64,000 nt of DNA from Flavobacteriales bacterium (GTDB lineage Bacteria; Bacteroidota; Bacteroidia; Flavobacteriales_E; Vicingaceae). The DNA lies in the NCBI GenBank assembly GCA_020635795.1, contig JACJZD010000003.1, forward strand, positions 62,001 through 126,000, in the 5' to 3' direction. Within the stretch, counting starts at the first letter, position 1. Each line of letters opens with the position of its first letter. Below, piece after piece: positions 8,791 to 18,091 of this stretch. The notes under the pieces are model-generated. The model was not told the origin of the DNA. It searched no databases and saw only the letters and a program-made list of their open reading frames with translations. The position numbers and the translations under genes were made by a program.

Positions 8791-10167
8791 ATGAAAAAAA
8801 CATTACTTTCTTTATTTGCCGTTTTAACGGTTGGTTCAGCTTACTCTCAATACGAAGGGTTTGAAAACTGGACGCAAAACAGTATTCTTCAATTAGATGA
8901 TTACCAGACTAGTATTAACGATGGAGGGGGGTCTGTTTTAGGAACAACTACTCAATCAACAGACGCTAATTCTGGAATTTATTCTGTTAAATTAGAAACA
9001 GTATTGGCTCCTAGTGGAGATACTGCCTTTGGTTATTTTATTAGTGGAGACCCAGAAAATATGACTCCTGGTCAAGCGGTTTCGTTAAATAATGTAGATA
9101 GTGTTATTGGTTATTATAAGGCGGATATTCAGCCAAACGATTCAGTGTTGTTTATTTGTGGAACAACGTTTATGGGGAATCCAAGTGGAGGAGGAACTTA
9201 TTTTCTAACGCAATCACAAGCAAATTGGACTAGATTTGCATTTTATGTTGGAGCAATTGCTGCTGATTCTTTGATGATAGGAGCTGCAGGAGGTAATCCT
9301 TTAGTTGAATTCAATGGTATTCCAGGTACTTGGATTCAGTTTGACGATATTCAGTTAAAATCTTCTACAGGTGTTACTCAGAATATTTTAAATAGTAGTT
9401 TTGAGAATTGGTCGACTGTTACTTGGGATGATTTAAGTAATTGGAACACAACTAATCAATATTTTGTTGGAGAGACCATGATGCCTGTAAATAAAACTAC
9501 TGATGCAAATTCTGGAACATATGCTTTACAGTTGGATTTGTTTATAACTTCAAGAGGAGATACATCATGGTCTGCGATTACAAATGGAGTTTTTGGGCAA
9601 AATCAGCTAGAAGGAGGAGTGCCTTTCACAAGTTCGCCAATAGGTATCGAATTTTACTATAAGTACTTGCCATCTGGAGCTGATACAGCAAGCTTTAGTG
9701 TTGAATTTAAAGAAACCGGACAGCCTTCTCAATGGGCAGGTACTCAACTTTATGGTACAACAACTACCTATACATTATTTAGTGGATTTGTTCCGCCTGT
9801 AACACCAGATTCTATGATAATGAGTATTTGGGCAGGAAGAAATCCAGGTAGTCAGTTGAAAATTGACGATATAAACTTCGTTTATCCAGTTGGTATGAAT
9901 GAAATATTAAGTGTTGAGAAATTGGTTGCTTATCCAAATCCTGTTAAGGATGTTTTGAATATCAGATTCAATTTAAAAAAGGATAAAGATGTAAGTATTA
10001 GATTACTTGATGTTACAGGAAAAGAACTAATTGTTAGTAAACTAGGGAACTTATCTTCGGGAGTTTATAATCAACAATTTAACACTTCAAATTATAACTC
10101 GGGAATATATTTTATTGAGTTCATAATTGATGGAGAAAAAATGGTAGAGCGTTTTGTAGTGCAATAA
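8791..10167 (+). CDS. Secreted protein with two related domains and a T9SS type A sorting domain
   Basis: A 458-residue protein. Signal peptide at residues 1-19 (SAYSQ). Two related beta-sandwich segments follow, roughly 20-190 and 200-365. Each opens with an FENW motif (YEGFENWTQNS, SSFENWSTVTWDDLSNW) and carries TTDANSGTYALQLDL or a close version, and each ends with an IQFDDIQL / LKIDDINF strand. They resemble carbohydrate-binding-like (PCMD or choice-of-anchor) domains of Bacteroidota surface proteins. The last ~80 residues (VAYPNPVKDVLNIRF to VERFVVQ) form a type A T9SS sorting domain. Function is unknown; glycan or surface binding is an inference from fold pattern only. A strong terminator follows. 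Confidence 0.8.
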   Translation: MKKTLLSLFAVLTVGSAYSQYEGFENWTQNSILQLDDYQTSINDGGGSVLGTTTQSTDANSGIYSVKLETVLAPSGDTAFGYFISGDPENMTPGQAVSLNNVDSVIGYYKADIQPNDSVLFICGTTFMGNPSGGGTYFLTQSQANWTRFAFYVGAIAADSLMIGAAGGNPLVEFNGIPGTWIQFDDIQLKSSTGVTQNILNSSFENWSTVTWDDLSNWNTTNQYFVGETMMPVNKTTDANSGTYALQLDLFITSRGDTSWSAITNGVFGQNQLEGGVPFTSSPIGIEFYYKYLPSGADTASFSVEFKETGQPSQWAGTQLYGTTTTYTLFSGFVPPVTPDSMIMSIWAGRNPGSQLKIDDINFVYPVGMNEILSVEKLVAYPNPVKDVLNIRFNLKKDKDVSIRLLDVTGKELIVSKLGNLSSGVYNQQFNTSNYNSGIYFIEFIIDGEKMVERFVVQ

Positions 10168-10184
10168 ATTGATTTGATAATAAC

Positions 10185-10219
10185 AAAAAACGCCTCGTTA
10201 AACAACGAGGCGTTTTTTT
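10185..10219. terminator. Bidirectional intrinsic terminator
   Basis: CGCCTCGTT (10191-10199) pairs with AACGAGGCG (10204-10212) around an AAAC loop. An A-run (10185-10190) precedes the stem and a T-run (10213-10219) follows it, so it can stop transcription from both the plus-strand T9SS gene and the minus-strand small gene that converge here. Confidence 0.9.
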
Positions 10220-10238
10220 ATTTGTAAATATTCAGGAA

Positions 10239-10430
10239 TTATTTTCCCCAAACATGTTGATTCTTATGTTTTCTGTTTCCAATATGACCAGAAGAGTGAA
10301 CTTTCTGTCCGCCATTTCTAGTATTGTACTTTGGTTTTTTTGAACAAGACTGTAAACTTACTGTTCCAAATGGAATGATAGCGATAAAAAATATAAATGC
10401 TAATACTTTGCTATGAATAGACTTTCTCAT
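10239..10430 (-). CDS. Small basic lipoprotein, hypothetical
   Basis: A 63-residue protein. Residues 8-29 form a hydrophobic signal segment ending in a lipobox-like SLQSC (Cys29). The short mature tail is rich in Lys, His, Gly and Asn (KKPKYNTRNGGQKVHSSGHIG) and has no recognisable domain. Small basic proteins of this build are widespread in Bacteroidota and have no known function. It is the last gene of its strand before the terminator at 10185-10219 and is 76 bases downstream of the von Willebrand-like gene. Confidence 0.6.
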   Translation of the reverse strand: MRKSIHSKVLAFIFFIAIIPFGTVSLQSCSKKPKYNTRNGGQKVHSSGHIGNRKHKNQHVWGK

Positions 10431-10506
10431 AATTTATAATACTAATTTAAGCATAAAGTTAATCATTATTCGAAAATATCAAAATATTGACCTAATATTT
10501 TCTTAA

Positions 10507-12591
10507 TTAATAAGCTCCGTTCCTTTTACGCAAAAACCATTCTAAAGTTAACAATACAATTAAGATAATAAATATCCATTTAATGTTTATCCAATCTTTC
10601 AAATCATGTTCTTCATAAATTACAGAAGAAATGGTTTCGTTTTTTTCAACAGAAGTAATTAATTCGTTCATGTTGGAAGGGTAAAACATTTTACCTTGAT
10701 GTTTTTCTGCGAGGTTTTGCATCAATTGATAGTCAGCTGTTGTGTTGAGTTCTTCGAGTACCAGTTGATTTACCTGAAATTGACCTTTTTGAGATATTGT
10801 TTTGTCGCCAAGCTTTGTACTTGCAACAAATTGATACAAACCAGGAACTAATATTCCTGCATCTAACACATAAGCCTTGCTTGTTTTGTTAAAAACAAAG
10901 TTCAATTTTTTATTTTCTTGGTTTGTGATGGACAATGAAACCTCTGGGTCGTTAATTAACTCATAACTATCATTATATAGCTCGGCATTTATCAGTATAG
11001 GTTCGTTCTCGCTAAAATTTTTGTTTAGAATGATTCTGAATTTACTCTTGTCGTCTTTTACAGCTAAAAATTGGACGGTTTTATTAATCAATTCATTAAC
11101 GGCATCGTTATTTTTAGTAGTTAAAAATTCGGTCATTTTCCATCGCCAAATTCCTTCTCCGAAAAGAACTGCATTTTTTTTGTTGGGGAGTTCGTTAAAT
11201 ACCAATAAAGGGTTTTCTGTTTCAACGCTGCCAATTTTTTGATTAATTAATTGATAAGCATTTCCTTTTAGTTGATAATTACCAAAAAAACCAGATAAAG
11301 GAGGAAAGTTTTGAATGGTTTTTAAAGTATTTTCTGATATGGTAAAAAGCGGAAATTGAGTGTTTATTTTGGGTAAAATATCATTAAAACTATTTTTAGA
11401 ATTGTTAATGTTAATACCCAAATTTAAACGATTAAATTCTTGTTCGCTACTTTGGTTTCCAATAATAAACCAAGTTGGGACATTACTTGAAGTTAACTGA
11501 TTAAATATAGGGGTATTGTTAGGTGTTTGATGTGCTATAATTAAACTGTAAGGAGTTAATTTACCATCAAATTCTGAATAAAGTAATGAGGTAACTTTGT
11601 AGTTTTCATTTGTTTCAATACTTGTTTTAATAGCTTTAATATCGGGATGAGGTGCATTTGCTAAAATCAAAACATTTTGACGGCCATCTAAAACATCGAT
11701 GTAAATATCTTTACTGTTATTTTTTATGCTTACCTCGTTTTCAATGGATGAAAAAACTATTTTATAATGTTGTGTTCCCACTTGTTTTGCGTCAAGAATA
11801 ATAGTTTCTGATATGCTGAAATTGTTTGAATTAATGGCGTATTCTTTATTAAACACAACAGTTTCGTTATGCAATATTTTTAATGTTGTTTTTTGTCCAT
11901 TCGATTTATTTGCCAAAGCATAAATTTCTATAGGAAATTGATTGTTTAAGAAGGTTATTTTATTGTGATTAACATCTTTTAAAATTAAATCGCGCTGAAC
12001 AGATGTGTCACCAAGTGTAATGGTGTAAACTGAATATGGTAATGATTTTGATGCGTAGATAGGATTTTCGCCTTTATTGTAAATGCCGTCACTTGCAATA
12101 ATTAATGCACCAATATTTTGATTGTAGAACTTTGATTCAACCTCATTAAAAATTGTTGAAATATTAGTTAACTTGTCATTATAATCGGCGTGCTTTAATT
12201 CTGTTAGTTCTTCACTAAACGAATAAGTTCTAACATCAAAATTTTCAGCTAACTTTTTGGTTAGTTCTTCAATTTTTTGGAGGTATGTTGTTTTGTAAAA
12301 AACAGAATCCTTGTTCATTAAAATGGAACTCGAATTATCTTGTGCAAAGATAATTATCGGTTTTTCAATTTTATTGAAGGTGCTTTTTGTAAAAGGAGAA
12401 AGCAATAAGAATGAAAGTATTGAAACTAATAAAGCTCTTGAAAAGAACATAACTCTTTTTACGAGAGGATTGACTTCTTCAAATCGGCTATCTTTTCTAT
12501 AGAGTAAATAAGCATAAACAACACCTAGTAACAGGCAAAAAAATGCCAGCCACCAAGGAAGTTCTGTTGTTATGTTTATTGCTAATAACAA
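10507..12591 (-). CDS. Membrane protein with von Willebrand A-like domain
   Basis: A 694-residue envelope protein. Two N-terminal transmembrane helices (about 13-31 and 46-64) are followed by a large extracytoplasmic part and a final helix (about 668-685) with a basic RKRNGAY tail. Residues about 76-190 resemble a VWA domain: IIIFAQDNSSSI contains a DxSxS metal-site-like motif and GALIIASDGIYNKGENP matches the later ASDG strand. The rest is beta-rich and may be Ig-like. This layout fits the Bacteroidota group of BatA/VWA-like proteins often seen near aerotolerance genes, though no bat genes are here. Its role is unknown. It begins 14 bases downstream of the YwqK-like gene. Confidence 0.7.
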   Translation of the reverse strand: MLLAINITTELPWWLAFFCLLLGVVYAYLLYRKDSRFEEVNPLVKRVMFFSRALLVSILSFLLLSPFTKSTFNKIEKPIIIFAQDNSSSILMNKDSVFYKTTYLQKIEELTKKLAENFDVRTYSFSEELTELKHADYNDKLTNISTIFNEVESKFYNQNIGALIIASDGIYNKGENPIYASKSLPYSVYTITLGDTSVQRDLILKDVNHNKITFLNNQFPIEIYALANKSNGQKTTLKILHNETVVFNKEYAINSNNFSISETIILDAKQVGTQHYKIVFSSIENEVSIKNNSKDIYIDVLDGRQNVLILANAPHPDIKAIKTSIETNENYKVTSLLYSEFDGKLTPYSLIIAHQTPNNTPIFNQLTSSNVPTWFIIGNQSSEQEFNRLNLGININNSKNSFNDILPKINTQFPLFTISENTLKTIQNFPPLSGFFGNYQLKGNAYQLINQKIGSVETENPLLVFNELPNKKNAVLFGEGIWRWKMTEFLTTKNNDAVNELINKTVQFLAVKDDKSKFRIILNKNFSENEPILINAELYNDSYELINDPEVSLSITNQENKKLNFVFNKTSKAYVLDAGILVPGLYQFVASTKLGDKTISQKGQFQVNQLVLEELNTTADYQLMQNLAEKHQGKMFYPSNMNELITSVEKNETISSVIYEEHDLKDWINIKWIFIILIVLLTLEWFLRKRNGAY

Positions 12592-12605
12592 ATAGATATA
12601 AAAGA

Positions 12606-13763
12606 TTAATTTTTGGTATTCTTTTGATACTCTACCTCTATAATTTCGTCGGTATCATTGAGTAAAAATAGTATTTTCATACGTTTAACATCAGTTCGCT
12701 GAGAGGCTTCGGTATAGCTCGTTTTTGAAACTGATGTAGGAAATTCAATCAATTCTGCAATGATTAAATTTTCAACTTTTGTCGAAACATAAACAACAAT
12801 TTTTGAGGAGTTGTCGGTTGTATATTTCAAAAACCCTATTGATGCTGTTTCTGGAGTTGAATTAAATTCGTTTTGAATAAGTTCTCCTTTGGCTTTTATT
12901 AAGGAGTCTATACTAGGTTTGTTTAATTTATCTTGAGTAATAAATTCGTTAATAGAAATTGGAGAAATAAAAGGAGCAACATTAAACCTAAAAACGTCTT
13001 TTTCAAGATTCACGTACTCATTAATAAATTTAGCACGCTCTTTTTTGCTTGTCCTAAAGTAATCTTTACTTGCTTTTCGGAGGTAGTAGTTTTGAGCGAT
13101 ATGCTTTAGGGTAACGATGTAATAGTTTTCTACTGGAGTTACAGTATCGGTAATGTTATTGTTCGTTAGACTATCATTTTGTGTGCTTGTTAAATTTGTT
13201 GCAAAAAGAGTGTCGGCATGTGTTTGATAATCTCTATCGAAAATATCAGAACCACTTTTTAACTTTCCATTCCAATAAAATGCTTTGTACTTTTGGTTAT
13301 TGATATCCTTTTTTGTCCATTTACGATGTTTAAGCCCTTTTTTATTATACCTTCCATATGTTTTTTCACTTTTATAAGCCCAAAATCCATTCTTTAAACC
13401 ATAATTGTATATTCCTTTTGTAATAATAACACCATCTTCGCCATAGTGTGTCCATTCACCTTGTAACTTATCGTTACCGTAAATTGCTTTAACTCTTAGT
13501 TTTCCTGAAGGGTAATAAATTCTAGTTAATCCGTTTTGGTGTCCGTTAGAAAAGTTTTTTTCTATGGCAGTTATGCTGGTGTCATTTGCAAAAACAGCTC
13601 GTTTTAATTGAAAGTAATCACCAACAGTTTCTCTATAAATTACTTGGTAAGTTATCTCTACGGTGTCAATTAATATCTTTTCTTCTACAACTTCTTGGCT
13701 ATTGCCAAAAAATGAAAAAGATAAAAAGATAAATAGGATTAAATATTTCAAATTTTTAACCAA
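12606..13763 (-). CDS. Exported YwqK-like protein, longer form
   Basis: A 385-residue protein with a signal peptide (residues 1-22, ending FFGNSQ). Residues about 70-170 carry YwqK/MORN-2 type repeats (GHQNGLTRIYYPSGKLRVKA, LQGEWTHYGEDGVI, KNGFWAYKSEK). The C-terminal half (about 210-385) is not repeat-like, includes a Lys/Arg-rich helix (RKASKDYFRTSKKERAKFI) and matches no family I know. The database label antitoxin is unlikely to fit an exported protein without a toxin partner. Its start overlaps the end of fbp by 8 bases, so the two are probably co-transcribed. Confidence 0.7.
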   Translation of the reverse strand: MVKNLKYLILFIFLSFSFFGNSQEVVEEKILIDTVEITYQVIYRETVGDYFQLKRAVFANDTSITAIEKNFSNGHQNGLTRIYYPSGKLRVKAIYGNDKLQGEWTHYGEDGVIITKGIYNYGLKNGFWAYKSEKTYGRYNKKGLKHRKWTKKDINNQKYKAFYWNGKLKSGSDIFDRDYQTHADTLFATNLTSTQNDSLTNNNITDTVTPVENYYIVTLKHIAQNYYLRKASKDYFRTSKKERAKFINEYVNLEKDVFRFNVAPFISPISINEFITQDKLNKPSIDSLIKAKGELIQNEFNSTPETASIGFLKYTTDNSSKIVVYVSTKVENLIIAELIEFPTSVSKTSYTEASQRTDVKRMKILFLLNDTDEIIEVEYQKNTKN

Positions 13764-14757
13764 ATTGTGTTGTGAATTCTAAAACTTTGTTAACCATATT
13801 TTTCGAACCCATAATTACAGGTACACGTTGGTGTAATTCTGTTGGTTGAATTTCTAGTATTCTTTTGTTTCCAGTTGTGGCTATTCCTCCAGCCTGTTCA
13901 ACAATAAATGCCATAGGATTACATTCATAAAGTAACCGGAGTTTTCCGTTTGGAGAGCCTGCTGTTGCCGGATAACAAAAGACTCCTCCTTTAATTAAAT
14001 TACGATGTACATCGGCAACCATTGAGGCAATGTATCTACAAGAATAAGGTCTTCCAGTTGATTTATCTTCTTCTTTAACCCAGTCGCAATATTTTTGTAA
14101 CCCTTTAGAATAAGTGTTGTAGTTGCCTTCATTAAAAGAGTATAATCGACCATCATCGGGCATTTTCATATCAGGATGAGATAAACAATATACGCCAATG
14201 GATGGGTCTAAGGTAAAGCCATTAACTCCTTTGCCAGTAGTATAAACCAGCATGGTAGATGGTCCGTAAACTACATATCCTGCAGCTATTTGTTCTGTGC
14301 CTGGTTGTAAAAAATCTTCCAATTGTGCGGCACCTTCTTTGGTTTTTCTTCTGTAAATGGAAAAAATTGTACCGATCGAAACATTAACATCGATGTTAGA
14401 AGAACCATCTAAAGGGTCGAAAGTAACCACGTATTTCCCATGTTTTGAAGGTTCATTTTCAAAAGCTAAAAAATCTTCATTTTCTTCTGATGCTATTGCA
14501 CAAACTTGTCCGCCATATTTAAAAGCATTGATAAATTGATTGTCGGCATAAACATCTAGTTTTTGTTGGTCTTCGCCTTGAATGTTTTCTGTACCTGCAG
14601 CACCTAAAATATTAACCAGTCCAGCTTTTCGAACTTCTCTGTTAATAATTTTTGAGGCTATACCGATGTCGTTTAACAGTCTTGTTAAATCTCCTGAGGC
14701 ATACGGAAACTCGTGTTGTTTGTCTAAAATAAACTCGTTTAATGTTTTAACATTCAT
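13756..14757 (-). CDS. fbp: Fructose-1,6-bisphosphatase, class I
   Basis: A 333-residue cytoplasmic enzyme that hydrolyses fructose 1,6-bisphosphate to fructose 6-phosphate, the committed step of gluconeogenesis. The metal-binding signature DPLDGSSNIDV is at about residues 114-124 and the substrate segment RYIASMVADVHRNLIKGGVF is typical of class I enzymes. Three starts are possible in frame (TTG 14766, ATG 14763, ATG 14757). I choose 14757 because MNVKTLNEF gives the usual short N-terminus, but 14763 is nearly as good. The 3' end overlaps the YwqK-like gene by 8 bases. The promoter region is shared with the divergent acetyltransferase gene. Confidence 0.95.
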   Translation of the reverse strand: MNVKTLNEFILDKQHEFPYASGDLTRLLNDIGIASKIINREVRKAGLVNILGAAGTENIQGEDQQKLDVYADNQFINAFKYGGQVCAIASEENEDFLAFENEPSKHGKYVVTFDPLDGSSNIDVNVSIGTIFSIYRRKTKEGAAQLEDFLQPGTEQIAAGYVVYGPSTMLVYTTGKGVNGFTLDPSIGVYCLSHPDMKMPDDGRLYSFNEGNYNTYSKGLQKYCDWVKEEDKSTGRPYSCRYIASMVADVHRNLIKGGVFCYPATAGSPNGKLRLLYECNPMAFIVEQAGGIATTGNKRILEIQPTELHQRVPVIMGSKNMVNKVLEFTTQFG

Positions 14758-14800
14758 AATCATCAATATATTAAGGTTACAAAGTAATGAATTTTTAAGT

Positions 14801-14852
14801 TTAAACTTTGAGGTTTCAAAATTAAACTTTGAAACTATCTTTATTATTTTTG
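14801..14852 (+). promoter_or_regulatory. Repeat-bearing intergenic promoter region between fbp and the GNAT gene
   Basis: TTAAACTTTGA occurs twice, at 14801-14811 and 14822-14832, 21 bases apart (two helical turns). The second copy overlaps an inverted repeat GTTTCAAA (14813-14820) and TTTGAAAC (14828-14835). A -7-like TATTTTTG lies at 14845-14852, only four bases before the GNAT ATG at 14857, so its transcript would have almost no leader. The arrangement suggests a regulator site, but no regulator is known. Confidence 0.4.
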
Positions 14853-14856
14853 TTTT

Positions 14857-15318
14857 ATGAAAGTTTCCTTGAGAAAAGCTACAAAAAATGATTTGCCTGA
14901 TGTTTTAAGGTTAATAAAAGAATTGGCAGAATTTGAAAAAGCCTTACCAGAGGTTACCATAACTTTAAAAGAGTTGGAAGAGGATGGTTTTGGTGAGCAT
15001 CCATTGTATTGGATAATTTTAGCTGAAAGTGAAGAAGGTGTTATTGGAATGTCGTTTTATTATATCCGTTATTCTACCTGGACTGGTAGGAATTTATTTT
15101 TGGAAGATATTATCGTAAAAGAAGCGTTTAGGGGTAATAATGTTGGAAAATTGTTGTTTGAAGAAACCATAAAGGAGGCAAGAAAAATGAAGGTTAGGCA
15201 AATGGTTTGGCAAGTATTGGATTGGAATGAACCCGCAATACGATTTTATAAAAAATTTAATGCCGAGCTCGACCCTGAGTGGATAAATGGAAAGTTGAGA
15301 TTTGAACTTAACGTATAG
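14857..15318 (+). CDS. GNAT-family N-acetyltransferase (SSAT-like)
   Basis: A 153-residue cytoplasmic protein with the complete GNAT fold. LRKATKNDLPDVLRLIKELAEFEK (split at residues 5-28) is the first strand and helix, FLEDIIVKEAFRGNNVGKLLFEE is motif A with the acetyl-CoA pyrophosphate loop (RGNNVGK), and VWQVLDWNEPAIRFYKKFNAE is motif B. This set resembles the diamine/thialysine acetyltransferase branch, so a polyamine-like amine is a reasonable guess for the substrate, not a proven one. It diverges from fbp and is 53 bases upstream of the aspartate kinase gene, whose promoter seems to start inside its 3' end. Confidence 0.85.
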   Translation: MKVSLRKATKNDLPDVLRLIKELAEFEKALPEVTITLKELEEDGFGEHPLYWIILAESEEGVIGMSFYYIRYSTWTGRNLFLEDIIVKEAFRGNNVGKLLFEETIKEARKMKVRQMVWQVLDWNEPAIRFYKKFNAELDPEWINGKLRFELNV

Positions 15319-15332
15319 TTTGAGTAAGTTTG
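15301..15332 (+). promoter_or_regulatory. Promoter of the aspartate kinase gene
   Basis: TTTG at 15301-15304 and TAAGTTTG at 15325-15332 are 20 bases apart and fit the Bacteroidota TTTG / TAnnTTTG pair. The -33 box lies inside the end of the acetyltransferase gene. Transcription would start about 30 bases before the ATG at 15372. Confidence 0.55.
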
Positions 15333-15371
15333 GATTTTAAAAATTGTTAATCAAGTAAACATAAAGCCATA

Positions 15372-16634
15372 ATGAAGGTTTTTAAATTTGGAGGAGCATC
15401 TGTAAAAAATGCAGAAGCAGTAAAAAATGTAGGTAAAGTTATTCAGCTTTTTAACGATGATTTAGTTGTGGTTATTTCTGCAATGGATAAGACCACTAAT
15501 GCTTTGGAAAAGGTTGTTGAATCATACATGAAAAAAGATGGCGAATGTTTTAAATGGTTAGATGAGGTTAAAAATTTTCATTATAAAATTATTGACGAAC
15601 TTTTTAACGACAAAACCCATCAAATTTATGAAGACATACACAATGCATTTGTAGAAATAGAATGGGAATTGGAAGAGGAGCCTTTAAGAAGTTACGATTA
15701 TGTTTACGATCAAATTGTTTCAGTTGGAGAAATAGTATCTACAAAAATTGTAAGTGCTTATTTAAATTTAACAGGGCTTCCTGCACAGTGGATTGATGTG
15801 AGAAATGTTATTCAAACTGACAACACCCATCGTGATGCCAAAGTGGATTGGGAGCTAACAGAAAAACTGGCAAAAAAAGAATTTGAACTTAATGCAAGTT
15901 CATCTGTAAAGACCGTTTTTTTAACGCAAGGATTTATAGGCTCAAGTTCAGAAAATTTTACAACAACTTTGGGTAGGGAGGGGTCTGATTTTAGTGCTGG
16001 AATATTGGCTTATTGTTTAAATGCAGAAAGTGTTACCATTTGGAAAGATGTTCCAGGTATGTTAAATGCAGATCCAAAGCTGTTTTCTGAAACTAAAATG
16101 TTGAGTAATATTTCATACCACGAGGCTGTTGAGTTGGCATATTACGGAGCAACTGTAATTCATCCTAAAACCATAAAACCGCTTCAAAACAAAAATATTC
16201 CATTGTATGTGAAGTCGTTTTTAAATCCACAACAAGAAGGAACTGTTATTGATAACAATACAACACATGATTCGTCAATTCCTTCATTTATTGTAAAACG
16301 TAATCAAGTCTTGATTTCAATTGAATCGAAAGATTATTCGTTTATTATTGAAAATAATTTGAGTCAAATTTTTGGAATTTTTTCAAAAATGGGTGTTAAA
16401 ATTAATTTAATGCAAAATTCAGCCATTAGTTTTTCGGTTGTGGTAGATTTTGATGTGCAAAAAACTCCATTGCTTATTCAGGAATTAACTAAAGATTATA
16501 AGGTTCGATACAATGAAAACCTTTCGTTAATTACTGTAAGGCATTATACCAAAGAAGCCATTGATTCAGTTGTTCAAAATCAAAAAATATTACTCGAACA
16601 AAAAAGTAGAAAAATGATAAGAATGGTTGTTTAA
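15372..16634 (+). CDS. lysC: Aspartate kinase, monofunctional
   Basis: A 420-residue cytoplasmic enzyme that phosphorylates aspartate, the first step toward lysine, threonine, methionine and diaminopimelate. KFGGASVKNAEAV (residues 5-17) is the family signature, TTLGREGSDFSAGIL (about 198-212) the second kinase motif, and residues about 310-420 are the ACT region where amino-acid feedback inhibitors bind. It is not fused to a homoserine dehydrogenase. The gene has its own promoter-like element. Its stop overlaps the stop of the convergent TPR-like gene (shared TTAA). Confidence 0.93.
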   Translation: MKVFKFGGASVKNAEAVKNVGKVIQLFNDDLVVVISAMDKTTNALEKVVESYMKKDGECFKWLDEVKNFHYKIIDELFNDKTHQIYEDIHNAFVEIEWELEEEPLRSYDYVYDQIVSVGEIVSTKIVSAYLNLTGLPAQWIDVRNVIQTDNTHRDAKVDWELTEKLAKKEFELNASSSVKTVFLTQGFIGSSSENFTTTLGREGSDFSAGILAYCLNAESVTIWKDVPGMLNADPKLFSETKMLSNISYHEAVELAYYGATVIHPKTIKPLQNKNIPLYVKSFLNPQQEGTVIDNNTTHDSSIPSFIVKRNQVLISIESKDYSFIIENNLSQIFGIFSKMGVKINLMQNSAISFSVVVDFDVQKTPLLIQELTKDYKVRYNENLSLITVRHYTKEAIDSVVQNQKILLEQKSRKMIRMVV

Positions 16635-18091
16635 CTAATTCTATTTTTAATCCACTCAAAATAGTTTACGTCAGAAATAATCGTGTTTTTTTCTTTCACC
16701 TTATTCATTTCCTGAAGTTTTTGGGTCAGATAAAAAATCGTTTCTTTTTTGTTAGATTTTAAAGGGATATTAGAAAAAGTCGACAGGAAGACTTGGTCAA
16801 TTTTTCTGAACATCTTATTTTGTTTAAGGAAAGCAACTGTTGATTTCAAAAGATAAGGAAGGATGTCGTTATTCTCTAAATCGTAATGAATAAGTATGTT
16901 TAATATGTAAGCTGAAGCTTTAACATCAACCCTTAATTCTTTAGAGGTTAAATTTATTACTTTATTTATCCATTTTAATGCTTGGTTATACTCTCCTCTA
17001 TGATATTGAGCCAGTCCTGCATGATAATGTAGTAAAAATTCGTGTTCCATGTTCAATAGACCACTTAACTCATTATAATTGCTGAGTGTTGTTTCAACAA
17101 ATTTAATAGCATTGTCGTATTCTTTTCGTTCGGTATAATATCCTAGCTCAAATAAACATAAAGTAGAAAAAACATATGCCTTTTCGTGGGGCATTTTAAA
17201 ATCATAATTCTTTAGTTTTTTAATTGTTTTTTCAAATAACTCATAATCTTTAACTACTAAGCAATTCATTAAAATGTTGTGAATTGCAGCAATGTAATGA
17301 ATTGGGTTTTCTTGAATTAAATAAGGTTTTGATTCTAAAAAAGTTAATAAATCTTTTCGGTATTTCTCTGATTCGTCAACCTCACCAACCATACGTTTTA
17401 TTACGCTATTTAAAACATAATACCCATATTTAGCTTGGTTAGATTTAGCATTGTTGGCATCAACCAATAGTGGGTTTTTGAGTAATTTATCATAAACAAG
17501 TTGTTCTTTACTATCGCGAATTATCTCAGATTTCTTTATTAATAATTGAGTGGTATTGGTAAGTTCTTTATAGTCGAGAATGTTTTGATACATTTCGATG
17601 TTTGTTTTACTTTGATCTTCAAAAGTTATTTTATAATCAGTATCTAATTTTAATTGAGCAGTATAAATTCTACTTCTCCAATTGTTAAGGTCTTCGAGTA
17701 TTAAAAAAAATTCATATTTTTTTGCGATTTTTTCGGTTTTTATTATGTGTTTTTCTGCAAGTCGATACTGACCTTTCCAAAACAATATTTCTACTTCTAT
17801 TAAATAATTTTTACACTCTATACTTGCTTTTAAATTAGAATGGAAGTGGCGGAGTTGTTTTAAAATAAACGATTGTAAATAATTTTTTGCAACGCTAAAT
17901 TGGTTAATAAAAGCTTCATTTTTAAATTGGTGTAGTATTAATTTTTCGTCATAAATATCTTGTTTGTCGATTGCTTCAAGAAGTTTTAGATAAACTTTGT
18001 CGCCCTTGTGTATTTGGGTGTTTAGAGTAATAAATCTTTTTTCAGATTTAGTTAACGATTTTATTAATGAATGAAGGTTGTTGCTTTTCAT
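16631..18091 (-). CDS. TPR-like helical repeat protein, hypothetical
   Basis: A 486-residue protein made almost only of alpha-helices, with Lys/Glu/Leu/Tyr-rich helix pairs such as HYHAGLAQYHRGEYNQALKWINKVINL (split across about 355-381) that look like tetratricopeptide repeats. There is no signal peptide, membrane helix or enzymatic motif, so it should be cytoplasmic and bind other proteins. The N-terminus (HSLIKSLTKSEKRFITLN) is shared by a set of Bacteroidota proteins of unknown function, in my recollection. It ends head-on against the aspartate kinase gene with overlapping stop codons. Confidence 0.65.
   Translation of the reverse strand: MKSNNLHSLIKSLTKSEKRFITLNTQIHKGDKVYLKLLEAIDKQDIYDEKLILHQFKNEAFINQFSVAKNYLQSFILKQLRHFHSNLKASIECKNYLIEVEILFWKGQYRLAEKHIIKTEKIAKKYEFFLILEDLNNWRSRIYTAQLKLDTDYKITFEDQSKTNIEMYQNILDYKELTNTTQLLIKKSEIIRDSKEQLVYDKLLKNPLLVDANNAKSNQAKYGYYVLNSVIKRMVGEVDESEKYRKDLLTFLESKPYLIQENPIHYIAAIHNILMNCLVVKDYELFEKTIKKLKNYDFKMPHEKAYVFSTLCLFELGYYTERKEYDNAIKFVETTLSNYNELSGLLNMEHEFLLHYHAGLAQYHRGEYNQALKWINKVINLTSKELRVDVKASAYILNILIHYDLENNDILPYLLKSTVAFLKQNKMFRKIDQVFLSTFSNIPLKSNKKETIFYLTQKLQEMNKVKEKNTIISDVNYFEWIKNRIS

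Noticed and set aside
14582..14860. 92-residue plus-strand frame running up to the acetyltransferase start
   Set aside because: It lies antisense to fbp for most of its length and shows no domain; fbp is certain.
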